Source: an uncultured Croceitalea sp.
GTDB lineage: Bacteria; Bacteroidota; Bacteroidia; Flavobacteriales; Flavobacteriaceae
Assembly: GCA_947495075.1 (NCBI GenBank)
Contig: CANLXH010000005.1
Span: forward strand, 1 to 64,000
DNA: 64,000 bases
Reading direction: 5' to 3'
Shown here: piece by piece, positions 51,720 to 61,233 of the stretch
Position numbering within the stretch: the stretch's first letter is position 1
Layout: each line of letters begins with the position of its first letter
Notes under the pieces: generated by a model
Database searches by the model: none
What the model was told of the DNA's origin: nothing
The model's input: the letters and a program-made list of their open reading frames with translations, nothing else
Translations under genes and position numbers: made by a program

Positions 51720-52673
51720 ATGTCAGACGTTACTGCGATTAAAAATTTGGTTGAAAAACACCATGCTTTAAAAAAAGAAATTTCCAAAGTAATAGTAGGT
51801 CAAGACGAGGTAGTTGACCAAATATTATTATCCATTTACACAGGAGGGCATTCTTTATTGATTGGAGTTCCTGGCTTAGCCAAGACTTTAATGGTAAATA
51901 CAATTGCTCAAACTTTGGGATTAAACTTTAAACGTATTCAGTTCACACCTGATTTAATGCCTAGCGACATATTAGGAAGCGAGGTTTTAGACCAAGACCG
52001 AAATTTTAAATTTATAAAAGGTCCTGTATTTGCTAATATAATATTAGCAGATGAGATTAATAGAACACCTCCTAAAACGCAAGCAGCACTTTTAGAAGCA
52101 ATGCAAGAAAGAGCTGTAACCATAGCAGGTCAACAGCATAAATTAGATTTGCCTTACTTTGTATTAGCTACTCAGAATCCTATAGAACAAGAAGGTACTT
52201 ATCCACTGCCAGAAGCTCAGTTAGATCGTTTTATGTTCGCAATTAAGCTTACTTACCCATCTATTGAAGAGGAAATTAACATTGTAAAATCTACTACTAC
52301 AGATAATTCTGTAATATTGAATACCCTTTTTAGTGCAGATGCCATTAATGAAGTTCAGCGTTTAGTAAGACGTATTCCTGTCCCAGATAATGTCGTTGAA
52401 TACACAGTACGTTTAGTTAATAAAACTAGGCCTAATGTTGAAGGAGCTACTGAATATGTAAAAAATTATATCGATTGGGGTGCTGGACCAAGAGCATCAC
52501 AAAATTTAGTCTTGGCAGCAAAAGCAAATGCAGCTATAAATGGTAAGTTTTCACCAGATATAGAAGACGTTAAAGCAGTAGCAATAGGCATCTTAAGACA
52601 TCGTATTCTTAAAAACTATAAGGCCGAGGCCGAGGGAATATCAGAAGAAACTATTATTGAAAGCCTCCTGTAA
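51720..52673 (+). CDS. MoxR-family AAA+ ATPase
   Basis: 317 residues. Walker A GVPGLAKTLMVN, Walker B NIILADEINRTPPKTQAALL, sensor FVLATQNPIEQEGTYPLPEA and arginine-containing lid. MoxR ATPases help assemble or mature protein complexes, often next to von Willebrand factor A genes; here no such gene follows. It starts 5 bases after the SurA-like gene, so they are cotranscribed. Confidence 0.94.
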   Translation: MSDVTAIKNLVEKHHALKKEISKVIVGQDEVVDQILLSIYTGGHSLLIGVPGLAKTLMVNTIAQTLGLNFKRIQFTPDLMPSDILGSEVLDQDRNFKFIKGPVFANIILADEINRTPPKTQAALLEAMQERAVTIAGQQHKLDLPYFVLATQNPIEQEGTYPLPEAQLDRFMFAIKLTYPSIEEEINIVKSTTTDNSVILNTLFSADAINEVQRLVRRIPVPDNVVEYTVRLVNKTRPNVEGATEYVKNYIDWGAGPRASQNLVLAAKANAAINGKFSPDIEDVKAVAIGILRHRILKNYKAEAEGISEETIIESLL

Positions 52674-52806
52674 TTATTAGAAAAATAAAAGTATACATTA
52701 CTTTTTTTCTATTTCCTAAATTTTGTTGAATACAGATTCAAAAGTTTTATACCCCACTTCTATTTCGTAATTTTAACAACTATAATATTCAAAACTACAT
52801 AGCAGA

Positions 52807-55077
52807 ATGGCGTTTGACATTGATATGATTAAAAAAGTCTATGCTACCATGGGAGAAAGGGTAGACATAGCAAGAAAATTGGTTGGAAAACCTTTGACTT
52901 TAGCAGAAAAAATATTGTATTCACATCTCTGGGATGGAAACCCTAATAAGGTTTTTACAAGAGGAAAAGATTATGTTGATTTTGCTCCCGATCGTATTGC
53001 TTGCCAAGATGCAACTGCACAGATGGCTTTATTGCAATTTATGCAAGCGGGAAAACCAAAAGTAGCTGTTCCAACAACGGTACATTGTGATCACTTAATA
53101 CAAGCTAAAAACGGTGCCGCTGCTGATTTAAAATCGGCTAATACCACCAGTGCTGAGGTTTTTGATTTTTTAGAATCCGTATCAAATAAGTATGGTATAG
53201 GCTTTTGGAAGCCTGGAGCAGGAATAATTCATCAGGTGGTACTTGAAAATTATGCTTTTCCAGGTGGAATGATGATAGGAACAGATTCACATACAGTAAA
53301 TGCTGGTGGTCTTGGAATGGTTGCTATTGGAGTAGGGGGTGCAGATGCTGTGGATGTAATGGCAGGAATGGCTTGGGAACTTAAATTCCCCAAATTAATA
53401 GGAGTAAAGTTAACTGGAACTATCTCTGGTTGGACCGCACCTAAAGATGTTATCTTAAAAGTTGCGGAAATTCTTACCGTTAAAGGAGGGACAGGAGCAA
53501 TTGTAGAATATTTTGGACCTGGTGCAAAAGCATTGTCATGTACAGGAAAAGGAACTATTTGTAATATGGGTGCAGAAATAGGGGCTACAACTTCTACTTT
53601 TGGATATGACGAATCTATGGAGCGCTATCTACGTGCTACAGATAGAGCAGATGTTGCAGATGCCGCTAATACTGTAAAAGAACATCTTACAGCAGATGAT
53701 GAAGTATATGCTAATCCAGAACAATATTTTGATCAGGTAATAGAGATTAACCTTTCTGAACTTGGACCATTGTTGAATGGCCCCTTTACGCCGGACCTTT
53801 CCACAGAAGTAGGTACGTCAATGACAGAAAAAGCCACAGAGAATGACTGGCCCATTCAAGTAGAATGGGGGCTTATAGGTTCGTGTACTAACTCATCTTA
53901 TGAGGATTTGTCGCGAGCCTCGTCTATTGCACAACAAGCAATAAATAAAGGATTAAAAATGAAAGCTGAGCTTGGTATTAACCCTGGTTCAGAACAGGTA
54001 AGATTCACAGCCGACCGTGATGGAATTTTAGGAATTTTTGAAGAGCTAGACGCAAAAATATTTACTAATGCTTGTGGACCTTGTATAGGGCAATGGGCAA
54101 GATATAGCGACCCAAAAAATGCTCCTAAGAATAGTATTGTTCACTCTTTTAATAGAAACTTTGCTAAGAGAGCGGATGGTAACCCCAATACGCATGCTTT
54201 TGTTGCCTCACCAGAGCTTACAGCTGCAATTGCGGTAGCAGGAAGATTAGATTTTAACCCGATAACAGATACACTTGTTAATGAAAATGGAGAAGAGGTA
54301 AAATTTGATGAGCCAACAGGTTGGGAATTGCCACCAAAAGGTTTTGAAGTTGAAGATGCGGGATTTATACCACCGATGGCAGATGGTAGTGGGGTACAAG
54401 TTGTTGTTTCACCAAGCTCTGAAAGATTACAATTACTAGAACCATTTACCCCAATACAGTCCAATAGTTTACAAGGCGTTAAACTATTGATTAAGGCGTT
54501 CGGTAAGTGTACTACGGATCATATTTCTATGGCTGGTCCATGGTTACGTTTTAGAGGACATCTAGATAATATTGCAAATAATACACTCATTGGAGCAGTA
54601 AATGCTTACAATAAGAAAACCAATTTTGTAAAAAACCAATTAACAGGTGAGTATGGTTCTGTTCCAGATACGCAGAGAGCATATAAAGCTAAAGGTATCA
54701 AATCTATAGTTGTAGGTGATCACAATTACGGTGAAGGTTCTTCAAGGGAGCATGCAGCCATGCAGCCAAGACATCTTGGAGTTGCTGCAGTTTTAGTAAA
54801 GTCTTTTGCTCGTATTCACGAAACAAACCTTAAAAAGCAAGGAATGTTAGGATTAACATTCGCAAATGAAAATGATTATGATTTAATTCAAGAAGATGAT
54901 ACTTTTAATTTTGTCGATATTTCTGAATTTGCAGCAGATAAACCTTTAACTATAGAAGTTGTTCATAGTGATGGTAGTACAGATTCTATTATCACCAATC
55001 ATACGTACAATGATGCTCAAATTAATTGGTTTAAAGAAGGTTCTGCCTTAAATGTAATTAAGAAAGAGAACGTTTAG
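52807..55077 (+). CDS. Aconitate hydratase
   Basis: 756 residues, length of the mitochondrial-type aconitase. Motifs: [34 protein letters not shown], cluster Cys in [16 protein letters not shown] and [15 protein letters not shown] (CxxC), [19 protein letters not shown], and swivelling-domain [20 protein letters not shown]. Catalyses citrate/isocitrate isomerisation in the TCA cycle. Monocistronic with its own terminator. Confidence 0.97.
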   Translation: MAFDIDMIKKVYATMGERVDIARKLVGKPLTLAEKILYSHLWDGNPNKVFTRGKDYVDFAPDRIACQDATAQMALLQFMQAGKPKVAVPTTVHCDHLIQAKNGAAADLKSANTTSAEVFDFLESVSNKYGIGFWKPGAGIIHQVVLENYAFPGGMMIGTDSHTVNAGGLGMVAIGVGGADAVDVMAGMAWELKFPKLIGVKLTGTISGWTAPKDVILKVAEILTVKGGTGAIVEYFGPGAKALSCTGKGTICNMGAEIGATTSTFGYDESMERYLRATDRADVADAANTVKEHLTADDEVYANPEQYFDQVIEINLSELGPLLNGPFTPDLSTEVGTSMTEKATENDWPIQVEWGLIGSCTNSSYEDLSRASSIAQQAINKGLKMKAELGINPGSEQVRFTADRDGILGIFEELDAKIFTNACGPCIGQWARYSDPKNAPKNSIVHSFNRNFAKRADGNPNTHAFVASPELTAAIAVAGRLDFNPITDTLVNENGEEVKFDEPTGWELPPKGFEVEDAGFIPPMADGSGVQVVVSPSSERLQLLEPFTPIQSNSLQGVKLLIKAFGKCTTDHISMAGPWLRFRGHLDNIANNTLIGAVNAYNKKTNFVKNQLTGEYGSVPDTQRAYKAKGIKSIVVGDHNYGEGSSREHAAMQPRHLGVAAVLVKSFARIHETNLKKQGMLGLTFANENDYDLIQEDDTFNFVDISEFAADKPLTIEVVHSDGSTDSIITNHTYNDAQINWFKEGSALNVIKKENV

Positions 55078-55090
55078 TTAAAATGACTTT

Positions 55091-55127
55091 AAAAACTCCT
55101 GAATTTTTTTCAGGAGTTTTTCTTTTT
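55091..55127 (+). terminator. Terminator of the aconitase gene
   Basis: Stem AAAAACTCCTGA / TCAGGAGTTTTT with a T-rich loop and a T6 run, 14 bases after the stop codon. Confidence 0.88.
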
Positions 55128-55149
55128 TAAAAAAATACCCTCCTAATTA

Positions 55150-55713
55150 ATGAAAAATAGAAAAAAGACGATTCTAAATGTTATTGTTATTCTTTTTATA
55201 CTTTCTTTCTTTGTTACACCATTAGGTCACTATGGGAAGATTTTTTTGAATCAGATTTTTTCGTTTTCACCATCAATAGTTCCAGAAGCAGATAGGAAAA
55301 AAATTACTGACTACTCATGGCGATTAAAGGATGCGGAATGGAATTTTTTCAACTTTGAAAAATCAAAAGGGAAAGTAGTTTTTATTAATTTTTGGGCTTC
55401 ATGGAGATTGCCATCTGAAGCGGAGTTGAAAGGTATTCAGAAATTGTATGATGATTATAAAGGTCAGGTAGATTTCTATATTATTACCAATGAGAATAGG
55501 CCTCCAGTTGAAGAGTTTATGGAAAAGAACAGTTTTCATTTTCCTGTTACTTATTTAATAATTGGTGATAAATCATCAGTTAAACCACCAGGAAAACCAC
55601 CTTATTCGTATTTAATTGATAAAGAAGGTAACATTGTTATTGATAAAGAAGGTATCGCAGATTGGAATACTAGTAAGGTTCGTAATATCCTAGACGACTT
55701 ATTGTCAAAATAA
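55150..55713 (+). CDS. TlpA-like thioredoxin-fold protein lacking both active-site Cys
   Basis: 187 residues: N-terminal membrane anchor (~10-30), linker, then a TlpA-like fold (VVFINFWASWRLPSEAELKG, VDFYIITNENRPPVEEFMEK, YSYLIDKEGNIVIDKEG). The two Cys of the WCPPC site are Arg86 and Ser89 here, so no disulfide chemistry is possible at this site. The neighbouring gene is a close relative with an intact site. Likely a periplasmic binding or assembly protein evolved after duplication. Confidence 0.9.
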   Translation: MKNRKKTILNVIVILFILSFFVTPLGHYGKIFLNQIFSFSPSIVPEADRKKITDYSWRLKDAEWNFFNFEKSKGKVVFINFWASWRLPSEAELKGIQKLYDDYKGQVDFYIITNENRPPVEEFMEKNSFHFPVTYLIIGDKSSVKPPGKPPYSYLIDKEGNIVIDKEGIADWNTSKVRNILDDLLSK

Positions 55714-55718
55714 CTTGA

Positions 55719-56282
55719 ATGAACTTTAAAAAAGGACAAGTTTCAGATATTATCTGGATAGTATTAATTCTATTGTTCTTATTTACTCCTATTGGTTTTC
55801 ATGCTAGAGTTCAATTAATGCGACTTTTTTCTTTCGCACCAAATATTGAAAATCAAGAATCTTACGAGAAGCTATCGAATCTTAATTGGGAACTTACCAG
55901 TCTCGATGGAGAAGAGTATAATTTAATTACATCAGAAAATAATGTAATAGTAATTAATTATTGGGCTACTTGGTGCCCGCCATGCGTTGCAGAAATGCCA
56001 AGCCTAATGGCCTTACATGATGATTATGGAAGTAAAGTGAAATTTATTTTCCTTGCTAAGGACGATAAGGAGAAAGTAAAATCTTATTTAGCGAAGAATA
56101 ATTACGAAATACCTGTTTTGTTTGAAAAAACAAAATCTCCAAAAGGGCTTGAATCTTCTAGCTTACCTACCACATACATTTTAGATAAGAGAGGAAATAT
56201 AATTTTAAAAGAAATTGGTGCAGCCGATTGGAATTCTAAAAAGGTCAGAGAATTATTAGATAATTTACTTTTAGAATCTTAA
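55719..56282 (+). CDS. TlpA-like thiol-disulfide oxidoreductase
   Basis: 187 residues, same length and architecture as the gene upstream: N-terminal hydrophobic anchor (WIVLILLFLFTPIGFHA), then TlpA fold with WATWCPPCVAEMPSLM (Cys86, Cys89), VKFIFLAKDDKEKVKSYLAK, SLPTTYILDKRGNIIL. A periplasmic membrane-anchored thioredoxin, probably acting in cytochrome c or disulfide homeostasis. Starts 5 bases after its degenerate paralogue; ends against the convergent crtZ. Confidence 0.92.
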   Translation: MNFKKGQVSDIIWIVLILLFLFTPIGFHARVQLMRLFSFAPNIENQESYEKLSNLNWELTSLDGEEYNLITSENNVIVINYWATWCPPCVAEMPSLMALHDDYGSKVKFIFLAKDDKEKVKSYLAKNNYEIPVLFEKTKSPKGLESSSLPTTYILDKRGNIILKEIGAADWNSKKVRELLDNLLLES

Positions 56283-56732
56283 CTACTTTTTAAAGTATTT
56301 AAAGGGTACTACTAACATTCCAAAACATTCGCCATCTTTTTTCCCCAAATGTTTATGATGGATTTTATGAGCTCTCCTAACGCCTTTTGCATACCAATTA
56401 TTAGCATTTCTAAATATTTTAAATCTCTGATGAATAAAAATATCATGTACCATAAAGTAGGCAATACCGTAAGCAAGGATCCCCAAACCTAATGGCCAAC
56501 CATACCAAAACGTGGTTTCTGCACCTAGGTAAAAACAAACCATGCTTACAATAGCATAGAAAATAAAAAAAGCATCATTTCTTTCAAACCAGGAATCATG
56601 GTCTTTTTTATGATGGTCTTGGTGAAGGCTCCATAAAAAACCATGCATGACATACTTATGAGTAAACCATGCCATAAATTCCATTATCGAAAAGGTACCT
56701 ATGAATATAACGATTCCAATAAATATTTTCAT
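56283..56732 (-). CDS. crtZ: Beta-carotene hydroxylase-type fatty acid hydroxylase
   Basis: 149 residues, four hydrophobic segments, His motifs of the di-iron hydroxylase superfamily: HKYVMH, HQDHHKKDH, HDIFIH, HKIHHKH. CrtZ adds hydroxyls to beta-ionone rings to yield zeaxanthin. One base separates it from the crtB gene upstream, same operon. The match in length and gene order supports CrtZ over a generic sterol desaturase. Confidence 0.9.
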   Translation of the reverse strand: MKIFIGIVIFIGTFSIMEFMAWFTHKYVMHGFLWSLHQDHHKKDHDSWFERNDAFFIFYAIVSMVCFYLGAETTFWYGWPLGLGILAYGIAYFMVHDIFIHQRFKIFRNANNWYAKGVRRAHKIHHKHLGKKDGECFGMLVVPFKYFKK

Positions 56733-56733
56733 T

Positions 56734-57573
56734 TTAAACTAATTGTAATTTATAGTTAACGTAAGATTTTGCTAAGAGTCCAAATTTCTGATAATTTGGC
56801 ACTCTAATTCTAGTATTTTTAATTTCAAGTGGTGGTGTTTTCTGTAATTTTTGCAATAGCTTATTGTAATATTTATATGCAGTGTATACACCAAATTTAG
56901 CTTCAGCAGGTAATTTTATAATACCAGAATAGGCTAATTGAAAGTCGGCCTTAATTTCATCAACTATCCGTTTTTTAGAAGTTTCATCAAGTTCTAATAA
57001 GTTCGTATTTGGAAAATAAGAACGTTCTAGTAGCTCATAATCTGCTTTTAAATCACGAAGGAAGTTTACTTTTTGGAACGCAGAACCAAGTGCCATTGCC
57101 GATTCTTTAAGGTTTTCATATTCTTTTTCATCTCCATCAACAAAAACACAAAGGCACATTAATCCAACAACATCAGCAGAACCATAAATATATTCTTTGT
57201 ACTCTGTGGTAGTCTTGTATTCCTTCTTTTTAAGGTCCATGCGCATACTTTTCATAAAAGATGCTACTAGGTGATAAGGAATACTATATTTATGATAAGT
57301 ATGTTGAAATGAGTTGAGAATGGGGTTTAAACTTATTTTATTCTTTAATGCTTTTTCTAACTCTTGTTCAAAATCATTAAAAAGAACCTCTTTATTATAT
57401 TCATGGAAGGTGTCTACTATTTCATCTGCAAACCGTACAAAACCATAAATATTATATATGTCACCTCTTATAGAAGTAGCCAACATTTTTGTTGCTAATG
57501 CAAAAGATGTACTGTAAGATTCTGTCACTAGCTTACTACAATCATAAGATACCTTGTCAAAAATACTTTTCAT
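56734..57573 (-). CDS. crtB: Phytoene synthase
   Basis: 279 residues with both Asp-rich motifs: DEIVD (~52-56) and DLKADYELLERSYFP (~172). Joins two geranylgeranyl diphosphates to phytoene. 5 bases from the crtI gene upstream, 1 base from crtZ downstream. Length fits crtB. Confidence 0.94.
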   Translation of the reverse strand: MKSIFDKVSYDCSKLVTESYSTSFALATKMLATSIRGDIYNIYGFVRFADEIVDTFHEYNKEVLFNDFEQELEKALKNKISLNPILNSFQHTYHKYSIPYHLVASFMKSMRMDLKKKEYKTTTEYKEYIYGSADVVGLMCLCVFVDGDEKEYENLKESAMALGSAFQKVNFLRDLKADYELLERSYFPNTNLLELDETSKKRIVDEIKADFQLAYSGIIKLPAEAKFGVYTAYKYYNKLLQKLQKTPPLEIKNTRIRVPNYQKFGLLAKSYVNYKLQLV

Positions 57574-57578
57574 TTTAT

Positions 57579-59033
57579 CTAGTGTTTGTTGATAATTAAA
57601 TCTGCAACTAACTTTCCAGATATAAGTGCGGGAGGTACGCCTGGACCTGGTACAGTAAGTTGACCCGTAAAGAATAAATTCTTTACTTTTTTACTCTTTA
57701 GATTTGGTCTTAAAAAAGCTGTTTGCGTTAACGTATTTGCCATTCCATATGCGTTACCTTTATATGAGTTGTATTCTTCTATAAAGTCCTTTACACAAAA
57801 GCTTTCCTTAAATATAATGTTATTTTTTACGTCTTGCTGCGTGCGTTTTTCAAATCTATTAATGATAATATTGAAATATTGCATTCTTAAAACAGGTGTG
57901 TCTTCTAAGTCTGGGGCTATTGGAATAAGGAAAAACCCTGTTTCACAACCATTTGGAGCCATGCTATTATCTGATACAGACGGAAAGTTTGCGTAAAATA
58001 ATGGACTAGTAGGCCATTGTGGATTGTCATAAATTTCTTGTGCGTGTTTTTCAAAATTGGTATCAAAAAACAAATTATGGTGATTTATATTCTTTAATTT
58101 TTTATCAAAACCAACATAGAATAACAATGAAGAAGGTGCGTAAGTCTTATTATTCCAATATTTCTCAGAATATTGTCTAAATTCTTTATCTAATAAAGTC
58201 TCTGAATGATGATAATCTGCACCACTAATTACTTTGTCTACTCTAAAGGTTTTTCCATTCGATATAACACCCGAAGCTTTACCATTAGTAACTAAAATCT
58301 TTTCAATAGGGCTGTCTGTATTTATTTTAACCCCCAGTTCCTCTGCTAAGCTCCCCATAGCTTTTATTACTTGGTACATACCACCTCTAGGATGCCAGGT
58401 ACCTAGACCAAAGTCTGCAAAATTCATAAAACTGTAAAAGGAAGGTGTTTTATTTGGTTTCGCTCCTAAAAAGAGAACTGGAAATTCTAAGGTCGAAATT
58501 AGTTTTGGATTCTTAAATCGTTTTCTAACTTCTTGACTAATTGATTTAAAGAATTGGTCTACGCGTAAAATGGTTTCCTTAGTTACGAGCTCTAAAGGTG
58601 ATAATCCCGGTTTAAGAACAATTTTATTAATGGCAATGTCATAATTGGTTTGTGCCTTTTTAATAAAATTTTTTAAGTGGCTGGCACTTCCGGGCTCAAT
58701 TCGCTCAAATTCTAGACAAATTTTTTCCATACAGTCTCCAATTGTGATAGTATCATCTGCAAAGAAAATTTTGTAAGCTGGGTCTAACTTTTCTAGTTTG
58801 TAATAATCAGATGGCTTTTTTCCAAAAGCACTAAAAAAATTTTCAAAAATATCTGGCATCCAATACCAGCTAGGCCCCATATCAAATGTAAAGCCATCTT
58901 TTATTAGTTGTCTAGCTCTACCACCAATAGTATGGTTTTTTTCAAAAATTGAAACATCATATCCTTCTTTTGCTAAATGGCAAGCAGCTGAAAGTGAAGA
59001 AAAACCAGAACCGATTATTGCTATTTCTTTCAT
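57579..59033 (-). CDS. crtI: Phytoene desaturase
   Basis: 484 residues: FAD-binding IAIIGSGFSSLSAACHLAKE (~3-22), FEKNHTIGGRARQLIKDGFT, and C-terminal FAD region FFTGQLTVPGPGVPPALISG. CrtI-type enzymes dehydrogenate phytoene to lycopene. It follows the carH-like regulator by 19 bases in the same direction. Confidence 0.95.
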   Translation of the reverse strand: MKEIAIIGSGFSSLSAACHLAKEGYDVSIFEKNHTIGGRARQLIKDGFTFDMGPSWYWMPDIFENFFSAFGKKPSDYYKLEKLDPAYKIFFADDTITIGDCMEKICLEFERIEPGSASHLKNFIKKAQTNYDIAINKIVLKPGLSPLELVTKETILRVDQFFKSISQEVRKRFKNPKLISTLEFPVLFLGAKPNKTPSFYSFMNFADFGLGTWHPRGGMYQVIKAMGSLAEELGVKINTDSPIEKILVTNGKASGVISNGKTFRVDKVISGADYHHSETLLDKEFRQYSEKYWNNKTYAPSSLLFYVGFDKKLKNINHHNLFFDTNFEKHAQEIYDNPQWPTSPLFYANFPSVSDNSMAPNGCETGFFLIPIAPDLEDTPVLRMQYFNIIINRFEKRTQQDVKNNIIFKESFCVKDFIEEYNSYKGNAYGMANTLTQTAFLRPNLKSKKVKNLFFTGQLTVPGPGVPPALISGKLVADLIINKH

Positions 59034-59052
59034 TTATTTATAAGAACAGGAC

Positions 59053-59952
59053 TTAGATAGAACTTATTAAACGTTCAATAGAACTAAAAGTTTTAATATA
59101 TCCAGGGAGTGTTTTCTGTGATAAATGTTGAATTTGGTGTCCAAGTATCCACAATTTAGAGTTGCTCGTATTTCTTAAATTACCCGAAAACTCTGCAATA
59201 TATTTTTCAATACCTTCCTTACTTGGGGAAACAGTAAAATAGGATATAAAATGTAAATTTTCATAGTATTTTAATAAATCCACAAGACTATCAATAGGCA
59301 TACTTTGACCTAGATATATAGATTTATACCCTCTCAGAACTATTTCATAATTTAAGTAAAGTAGTCCTAATTCATGAATTTCATTTTCAGGTAAAAATAA
59401 AGCAAAGACTTTATCTTTTTTAGTAGGTTCGATAATCTGAATCTTTTCTGTATGAATAAAGATTTTTTGTTTAATCAAATGGGTTATAAAATGTTCATGA
59501 GAAGGACTAATCGTATCTGTTTGCCATAATAAACCAAGTTCATTCAATAGTGGTATAAATACCTCATTAAATATTTCTCTGAAAGAACGTTCGCTTAAAA
59601 GGCTATTATACGTATTAAAAAATAAATTTTGATCAAAATTTATCATTGCCAACTTAAAAGCATTTATTGCATGACTTTTCTCACTATTTTTTGCAACTAT
59701 TTCTCTAACGATTACCGGTATTTCACTTTCTGGAATTCTAGAGATTTTTGATATTTTGTAACCGTTATTGTACAATAGCGTTATGTTTAGAAGCTTTTGT
59801 AGACTTTTTAAACTATATGTTCTAATATTGGTCGATGTACGTTCGGGATTTAATAAATTATAACGCTTTTCCCAAATACGTATGGTATGTGCTTTTATAC
59901 CAGAAAGATTTTCTAAATTTCGAATACTAAAATGCTTTTTAACGTTGTTCAT
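59053..59952 (-). CDS. MerR-family regulator with cobalamin-binding-type domain (CarH-like)
   Basis: 299 residues from ATG 59952. MerR helix-turn-helix (~8-50: HFSIRNLENLSGIKAHTIRI, WEKRYNLLNPE), helical bundle (~85-165) with W143-x9-E153-H154, and Rossmann-like cobalamin domain (~180-290) with ENEIHELG (H193, lower-axial ligand position). Wx9EH and ExHxxG are the signatures of CarA/CarH/LitR B12-dependent light sensors that repress carotenoid genes in the dark; here it heads the crt operon. Function in this strain is inferred. Confidence 0.88.
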   Translation of the reverse strand: MNNVKKHFSIRNLENLSGIKAHTIRIWEKRYNLLNPERTSTNIRTYSLKSLQKLLNITLLYNNGYKISKISRIPESEIPVIVREIVAKNSEKSHAINAFKLAMINFDQNLFFNTYNSLLSERSFREIFNEVFIPLLNELGLLWQTDTISPSHEHFITHLIKQKIFIHTEKIQIIEPTKKDKVFALFLPENEIHELGLLYLNYEIVLRGYKSIYLGQSMPIDSLVDLLKYYENLHFISYFTVSPSKEGIEKYIAEFSGNLRNTSNSKLWILGHQIQHLSQKTLPGYIKTFSSIERLISSI

Positions 59953-59973
59953 TATTTCTGCGTAATCGTTAAA

Positions 59974-60007
59974 CAAATTTACGATTTATACAATGCGAAC
60001 TTCAAAA
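59974..60007 (-). promoter_or_regulatory. Candidate promoter of the carH-crtI-crtB-crtZ operon
   Basis: Reverse strand: TTTTG (60003-60007), 21-base spacer, TAAATTTG (59974-59981), then the ATG at 59952 about 22 bases on. A CarH operator would be expected across this region; I see no clear CarH repeat. Confidence 0.55.
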
Positions 60008-60084
60008 AGTGTAGTTAAATTTTATGAATCAGTATAATATCTAAAGTTTAGTAGTAATTATTACTTCTAGAAACCTTTAAAAGT

Positions 60085-60115
60085 AAAAACCCTATGGAGA
60101 TACATAGGGTTTTTG
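60085..60115 (-). terminator. Terminator of the tRNA-Leu gene
   Basis: Stem AAAAACCCTATG / CATAGGGTTTTT with a GAGATA loop, directly after the 3' end of the tRNA on the reverse strand. T-run present in that direction. Confidence 0.85.
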
Positions 60116-60117
60116 AG

Positions 60118-60201
60118 TGCCCACGACTGGAGTCGAACCAGCACGTCCTTGCGAACACTACCCCCTCAAGGTAGCGTGTCTACCAATTCCACCACGTGGG
60201 C
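60118..60201 (-). tRNA. tRNA-Leu(GAG)
   Basis: Reverse strand reads GCCCACGTGGTGGAATTGG..., a class II tRNA of 84 nt with a variable arm (TGTTCGCAAGGACG region), acceptor GCCCACG pairing CGTGGGC, anticodon stem CTACC/GGTAG and loop TTGAGGG giving anticodon GAG. Discriminator base A. CCA is not encoded, as usual in many Bacteroidota tRNAs. T-loop GGTTCGACTCC is standard. Confidence 0.95.
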
Positions 60202-60217
60202 TATTGTAAATGGGGAG

Positions 60218-60246
60218 CAAAAATAGTTAAAATACATTAATATCAA
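60218..60246 (-). promoter_or_regulatory. Candidate promoter of tRNA-Leu
   Basis: Reverse strand: TTG (60244-60246), 18-base spacer, TATTTTTG (60218-60225); the tRNA 5' end is at 60201, 16 bases further, so a short leader is trimmed. Confidence 0.5.
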
Positions 60247-60545
60247 TCTTGATAAGTTTTGTAAGTTTTTTAATTTTTAGGTAAAAGAATATTTACACGA
60301 TAAACTGGAAGCTTTCAGTATTACTAACCTTCTTATTTAAGAGTTATATATTTTTAAAAGCCCCTACTTTTATTTTATGGAAAAGATAGTATGATGGAAA
60401 GTTGAGAGTTTTAAGATAACTATAAAACTCATCGATACTAATGGCTTCAAAGATTTACTTATTGGTCGCAAATTGTTTTTATTTCTCACTTTATTCAACG
60501 TGTAAAGTGTTTCTTATAAAATTAAGGGAACATAAGAATTAAGAC
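60247..60545. other. Intergenic stretch without a recognised gene
   Basis: About 300 bases of AT-rich sequence between the tRNA promoter and the terminator after the SIMPL gene. No reading frame of note, no repeat and no structured RNA that I recognise. Confidence 0.6.
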
Positions 60546-60587
60546 TAAAAAAACCGGTCTAAAGCTAATACAGCTTGTAGACCGGTT
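60546..60587 (-). terminator. Terminator after the SIMPL gene
   Basis: Long stem AACCGGTCT + AAGCT / AGCTT + AGACCGGTT with a small bulge and an AATAC loop; on the reverse strand it is followed by TTTTTTT. Lies 25 bases after the SIMPL stop. Confidence 0.85.
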
Positions 60588-60611
60588 ACCAACCAACTAA
60601 CCAATTTATAT

Positions 60612-61223
60612 TTATTCCATTGCGTAAGTCACATAAATTGTTGTGTATTCTTCATAACCATTATGGTAACTATTCCATGTTGAGTATTGTATAGAGCTAT
60701 CTGAGATAGAAATTACTTCACCTAATTTCTTACCAGTTACTTTACATACACGTTCTGCATTTTCTCTAGCATTAGCCAGAGAATTTTTAAGCAATACAGT
60801 GCGTTGCTCTGGTTTTATCTCAGACTTTACTTGATACTGAATTGTTATTCCAGTCATTTTTACTTTTGCTAACTTTTCTATCTTATCCTTAGAAGAAGTT
60901 TCTAAGACTAATACAGTACCTTCCCTTTGATATCCATAGGTTAAAAATTCCATTTTCTTTTCGACAAATTCAGAAGGGTCTATACCATTTGTTTTTAGGT
61001 CTTTAAAATATTTTTCCTTTAAATCATCTAATGATTTACAAGTTGGGTCTGAATAATATAACTGCTCCATATTTAATGAAACTTTAGCTCTGTATAACGT
61101 TATTGTTCTCTCAACTAATGCTCTACCAGATACAGATATAGTATTATTTTTTACATCTCTTTGCTGTGCGGTACTCCAAAAAGAGCATAAAAGCACAAGG
61201 ACTATTACTAATTTTTTCATCAT
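60612..61223 (-). CDS. SIMPL (DUF541) domain protein, exported
   Basis: 203 residues from ATG 61223 (MMKKLVIVLVLL signal peptide, ending FWSTAQ). SIMPL/DUF541 core: ISVSGRALVERTITLYRAKV, LKTNGIDPSEFVEKKMEFLT and LKNSLANARENAERVCKVTG. Periplasmic or surface protein of the YggE-like type, linked in other bacteria with oxidative stress; role here unknown. Starts 10 bases after the membrane protein gene upstream. Confidence 0.9.
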   Translation of the reverse strand: MMKKLVIVLVLLCSFWSTAQQRDVKNNTISVSGRALVERTITLYRAKVSLNMEQLYYSDPTCKSLDDLKEKYFKDLKTNGIDPSEFVEKKMEFLTYGYQREGTVLVLETSSKDKIEKLAKVKMTGITIQYQVKSEIKPEQRTVLLKNSLANARENAERVCKVTGKKLGEVISISDSSIQYSTWNSYHNGYEEYTTIYVTYAME

Positions 61224-61233
61224 TTTTGTTTTA

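Noticed and set aside
60118-60201. tRNA-Leu as an integration site of a mobile element
   Set aside because: No integrase and no second copy of the tRNA 3' end were seen in the window; flanking genes look core.
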